From: an uncultured Ruminococcus sp.
Lineage (GTDB): Bacteria; Bacillota_A; Clostridia; Oscillospirales; Acutalibacteraceae
DNA length: 7,310 nt
Direction: 5' to 3'
NCBI GenBank assembly: GCA_902773395.1
Contig: CACYEJ010000185.1
Location: forward strand, 1 to 7,310
Under the pieces are notes generated by a model. The model saw only the letters and a program-made list of their open reading frames with translations, was not told the DNA's origin and searched no databases. A program made the translations under genes and the position numbers. Positions 6,015-7,310 of this stretch are shown here, in pieces (positions within the stretch are counted from its first letter, which is position 1; each line of letters opens with the position of its first letter).

Positions 6015-6587
6015 ATGAAAATCAAAAGATGTTTAATTGCAGCTTTGGCTTTGGCTTGTCTTTGCGGCTGCAATTCAGGTGCGAATAATGCAAGCTCTGT
6101 TGCTTCAACAGAGGAAACAGGCAGCTCGGTTGAAGTTACTTTAAGCGAAGCAGCTTCTGAGGCTGAGGCTGAAAGTACTGCTGCTGAGGATAGTTCGGCT
6201 TCCGGCTTAAAGGGTGTGTTTGAAGAGATTTCTTCCACTGTTGAGCTTCCAGATATGGTTGAGCTAAATGATAATCTACTCAATCGTTACTACGGTCTTT
6301 CTACAGATGTTGTTGCTGATTATGCCGGCGGCGTAGACAGCAGCGGTGTTGGTCAGGACGAAATTGCTCTTTTCAAGGCAGCAGACGAATCTCAGGTAGC
6401 TGAAATTGAGCAGGCTCTTCAGACAAGATATGACTCTAAGCTTGCTCAGCAGGAGAACTACAATCCTGATGAGGCTGAGAAAATCAGAAACTGCAAGGTT
6501 GAAACAAACGGTCTTTATGTTACATTGATTATCTCAAACGATGCTGCTCAGATTACAGATATCGTAAATAACGCTATTACGGAGTAA
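6015..6587 (+). CDS. DUF4358-family lipoprotein
   Basis: A 190-residue predicted lipoprotein of unknown function. The signal peptide ends in LCGC (Cys19), followed by an Ala/Ser/Glu-rich linker (about 22-64). The C-terminal domain (about 66-188) looks like DUF4358: ELPDMVELNDNLLNRYYGL, a DEIALFKAADESQVAEIEQAL stretch (115-135), a conserved tyrosine-containing ENYNPDEAEKI segment (147-157) and GLYVTLIISNDAAQI (166-180). From memory such proteins occur in Clostridia near SGNH hydrolases and membrane acyltransferases, suggesting a role in surface polymer acylation; this is inference. AAGGAG (6001-6006) lies 8 nt before ATG. It is the last gene of the operon, 37 bp after the second SGNH gene. Only a weak hairpin follows the stop; repeat copy 3 begins about 20 bp later. 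Confidence 0.82.
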   Translation: MKIKRCLIAALALACLCGCNSGANNASSVASTEETGSSVEVTLSEAASEAEAESTAAEDSSASGLKGVFEEISSTVELPDMVELNDNLLNRYYGLSTDVVADYAGGVDSSGVGQDEIALFKAADESQVAEIEQALQTRYDSKLAQQENYNPDEAEKIRNCKVETNGLYVTLIISNDAAQITDIVNNAITE

Positions 6588-6651
6588 TGACGTAATTTTG
6601 ATAATATAATACTCAAAAGCGTTAAGATTTAGCAATTATTTTTCTCTGACC

Positions 6652-6678
6652 GGCAATTCGCAAGCTCTTGCCTTTTTT
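6652..6678 (+). terminator. Weak terminator-like hairpin inside repeat copy 3
   Basis: GGCAA (6652-6656) can pair with TTGCC (6668-6672), followed directly by six T residues. The same arrangement occurs in copy 2 (GCAA/TTGC then TTTTTT, about 3371-3395) and, on the minus strand, in copy 1. The stem is only 4-5 bp with an 11-nt loop, so termination efficiency is doubtful, but neither rmuC nor the DUF4358 gene has a better terminator. Confidence 0.3.
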
Positions 6679-6813
6679 ATTTGAACCGGAAGATTTTATT
6701 TTGGGGATTGCTTTATTTTTTGATACTTGCTCTATCATAGTTTGTTTGGTTTCGCTGAGGGTAGTTTATTTCTCTACGCTGCTTTATTGCGTCAGCGACG
6801 GGGTTCTGCATTA

Positions 6814-6866
6814 GGAACACCTACCAATCAGTCTTCGCCTGGCGGCTTGACTTCTTGGGGTGTTCC
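6814..6866. repeat. Nested palindrome inside repeat copy 3
   Basis: GGAACACC (6814-6821) is the exact complement of GGTGTTCC (6859-6866). Inside it AGTC (6830-6833) pairs with GACT (6849-6852), and inside that CGCC (6836-6839) pairs with GGCG (6841-6844). The three concentric arms could form a branched or interrupted hairpin on either strand. Copy 2 lacks this segment, and copy 1 leaves the window before reaching it. Confidence 0.65.
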
Positions 6867-6914
6867 GTCACCCGCAAACTTTTATATGCTAGATCTTTTA
6901 AATTTTAAATAATA

Positions 6915-6945
6915 ACAAAAAGGAGCGATAATCTCTACCGCTCCT
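6915..6945 (-). terminator. Rho-independent terminator of rpmA
   Basis: On the minus strand AGGAGCG (6945-6939) pairs with CGCTCCT (6927-6921); the stem extends by three more pairs including one G-U to about 10 bp with a 5-nt loop, and is followed by five T residues. It lies about 45 nt after the rpmA stop codon. Confidence 0.85.
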
Positions 6946-6988
6946 AATCATCTTTTTTATAAGCTTTTTAAATCTCAAAAATCAAAGA

Positions 6989-7270
6989 TTACTGCTCAGG
7001 ATAAACAGAAACCTTCTTACGGTCACGGCCAAGACGCTCAAAACGTACAATGCCGTCAGCCTTAGCGAACAATGTATCGTCGGAGCCACGACCTACATTC
7101 TCACCCGGGTGAATGTGAGTTCCACGCTGCTTAACAAGAATGTTGCCTGCAAGAACAAACTGACCGTCTGCACGCTTTACACCAAGACGCTTAGACTCTG
7201 AATCACGACCGTTCTTTGTAGAACCCATACCTTTTTTATGAGCAAAAAGCTGAATATTAACCTTTAACAT
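6989..7270 (-). CDS. rpmA: 50S ribosomal protein L27
   Basis: A 93-residue bacterial L27, a component of the large ribosomal subunit whose N-terminus reaches toward the peptidyl-transferase centre. Family signatures run through the whole protein: [41 protein letters not shown] and [16 protein letters not shown]. The N-terminus [10 protein letters not shown] matches the Bacillota-type extension (MLKLNLQFFA in S. aureus) that the Prp protease removes; by analogy cleavage falls between Phe9 and Ala10, exposing AHKKG. GGAGGTG at 7284-7278 precedes the ATG by 7 nt. Length and residues are ordinary. The gene is transcribed toward the lipoprotein operon and ends in its own terminator. The promoter lies outside the window, probably ahead of rplU. 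Confidence 0.97.
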   Translation of the reverse strand: MLKVNIQLFAHKKGMGSTKNGRDSESKRLGVKRADGQFVLAGNILVKQRGTHIHPGENVGRGSDDTLFAKADGIVRFERLGRDRKKVSVYPEQ

Positions 7271-7274
7271 ATCT

Positions 7275-7310
7275 TTACACCTCCGTATATTTTACGATAA
7301 CAAAATTACT
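7275..7310 (-). CDS. prp: Probable C-terminal end of ribosomal-processing cysteine protease Prp (partial)
   Basis: Reading leftward from the window edge, one frame is open for 11 codons ([11 protein letters not shown]) and stops at TAA (7277-7275), 4 nt before the rpmA start, with the rpmA ribosome binding site inside its last codons. In Bacillota the order L21, Prp, L27 is conserved, and Prp proteins often end in a short strand followed by a Lys/Glu-Val tail, which this resembles. Eleven residues cannot prove identity; the position and the short spacing are the main arguments. The protease would process the L27 N-terminal extension. Confidence 0.45.
   Translation of the reverse strand, partial: SNFVIVKYTEV

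Larger units (their letters stand above)
6608..6913 (+). repeat. MITE-like repeat, copy 3, with extra palindromic segment
   Basis: This copy shares the same block order as copy 2 over its whole length: ATACTCAAAAGCGTTAAG at the left end, CCGGCAATTCGCAAGCTCTTG (6650-6670), GATACTTGCTCTATCAT, GAGGGTAGTTTATTTCTCTACGCTG and GCAAACTTTTATAT (6874-6887). The right terminal repeat is decayed (AGATCTTTTAAATTTT). It is 59 bp longer than copy 2 because of a G+C-richer insertion at about 6800-6859 holding a nested palindrome. It lies in the same orientation as copy 2 and again just downstream of a plus-strand gene. Confidence 0.75.
6588..6988. other. 400-bp gene-free region between the lipoprotein operon and rpmA
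   Basis: The two flanking genes converge on this region. It contains repeat copy 3 (6608-6913) and the minus-strand terminator of rpmA (6915-6945). Nothing coding is credible here: the 61-codon open frame at 6727-6912 lies wholly inside the repeat. Confidence 0.75.

Noticed and set aside
6576..6600. Hairpin ATTACG/CGTAAT followed by TTTTG at the end of the DUF4358 gene
   Set aside because: Only six mostly A-T pairs, overlapping the stop codon, with a short T run; too weak to call as a terminator.
6727..6912. 61-codon open frame on the plus strand
   Set aside because: It lies entirely within repeat copy 3, has no ribosome binding site, and its frame is not kept in copy 2; it is a repeat-derived chance frame.
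1..7310. CRISPR array, tRNA, rRNA, toxin-antitoxin pair or transposase gene
   Set aside because: I found no regularly spaced short direct repeats, cloverleaf-like sequence, small paired genes or transposase motifs; the repeats present are three dispersed copies, not an array.

Overview
The window looks like a low-G+C Gram-positive (Bacillota) chromosome, most likely a Ruminococcus/Eubacterium siraeum-type member of the Oscillospiraceae/Ruminococcaceae. The basis is AGGAGG-type ribosome binding sites, a perfect sigma-A-type promoter, ribosomal protein L27 with the Bacillota-type cleavable N-terminal extension, a zinc-ribbon Ser/Thr kinase, and a set of Ser/Asp-rich lipoproteins with SGNH and DUF4358 domains. 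The genus is inferred from protein style and was not tested by a search.

Layout, left to right. Positions 1-177 hold an inverted, window-truncated copy of an interspersed repeat. An AT-rich leader region follows up to 600. A tail-anchored zinc-ribbon protein kinase (601-1902) ends in a rho-independent terminator (1918-1951). An RmuC-family protein follows (1978-3270). A complete 247-bp copy of the repeat with 23-bp terminal inverted repeats lies at 3326-3572. A consensus promoter (3649-3677) then drives three co-directional lipoprotein genes: two tandem SGNH hydrolase paralogues (3712-4665 and 4718-5977) and a DUF4358 protein (6015-6587). A third, larger copy of the repeat (6608-6913) carries an extra nested palindrome. 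On the minus strand, rpmA (6989-7270) has its own terminator (6915-6945), and a few codons upstream of it are probably the end of the Prp protease gene that processes L27.

The genes fall into three units. Kinase and RmuC are neighbours on one strand but separated by a terminator. The three lipoproteins look like one operon acting outside the membrane, plausibly on acylated cell-surface polymers; that is inference from SGNH chemistry, not shown by the sequence. rpmA belongs to the conserved L21-Prp-L27 cluster that continues off the right edge.

The least ordinary content is (1) the three-copy repeat, which resembles a MITE (non-autonomous element with TA-ended terminal inverted repeats) and sits at the boundaries of all three gene units, and (2) the duplicated SGNH pair. 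In that pair the usual DxxH acid is replaced by Leu in both copies and the oxyanion-loop glycines are lost in the second copy only. No CRISPR array, tRNA, rRNA or transposase gene was seen.
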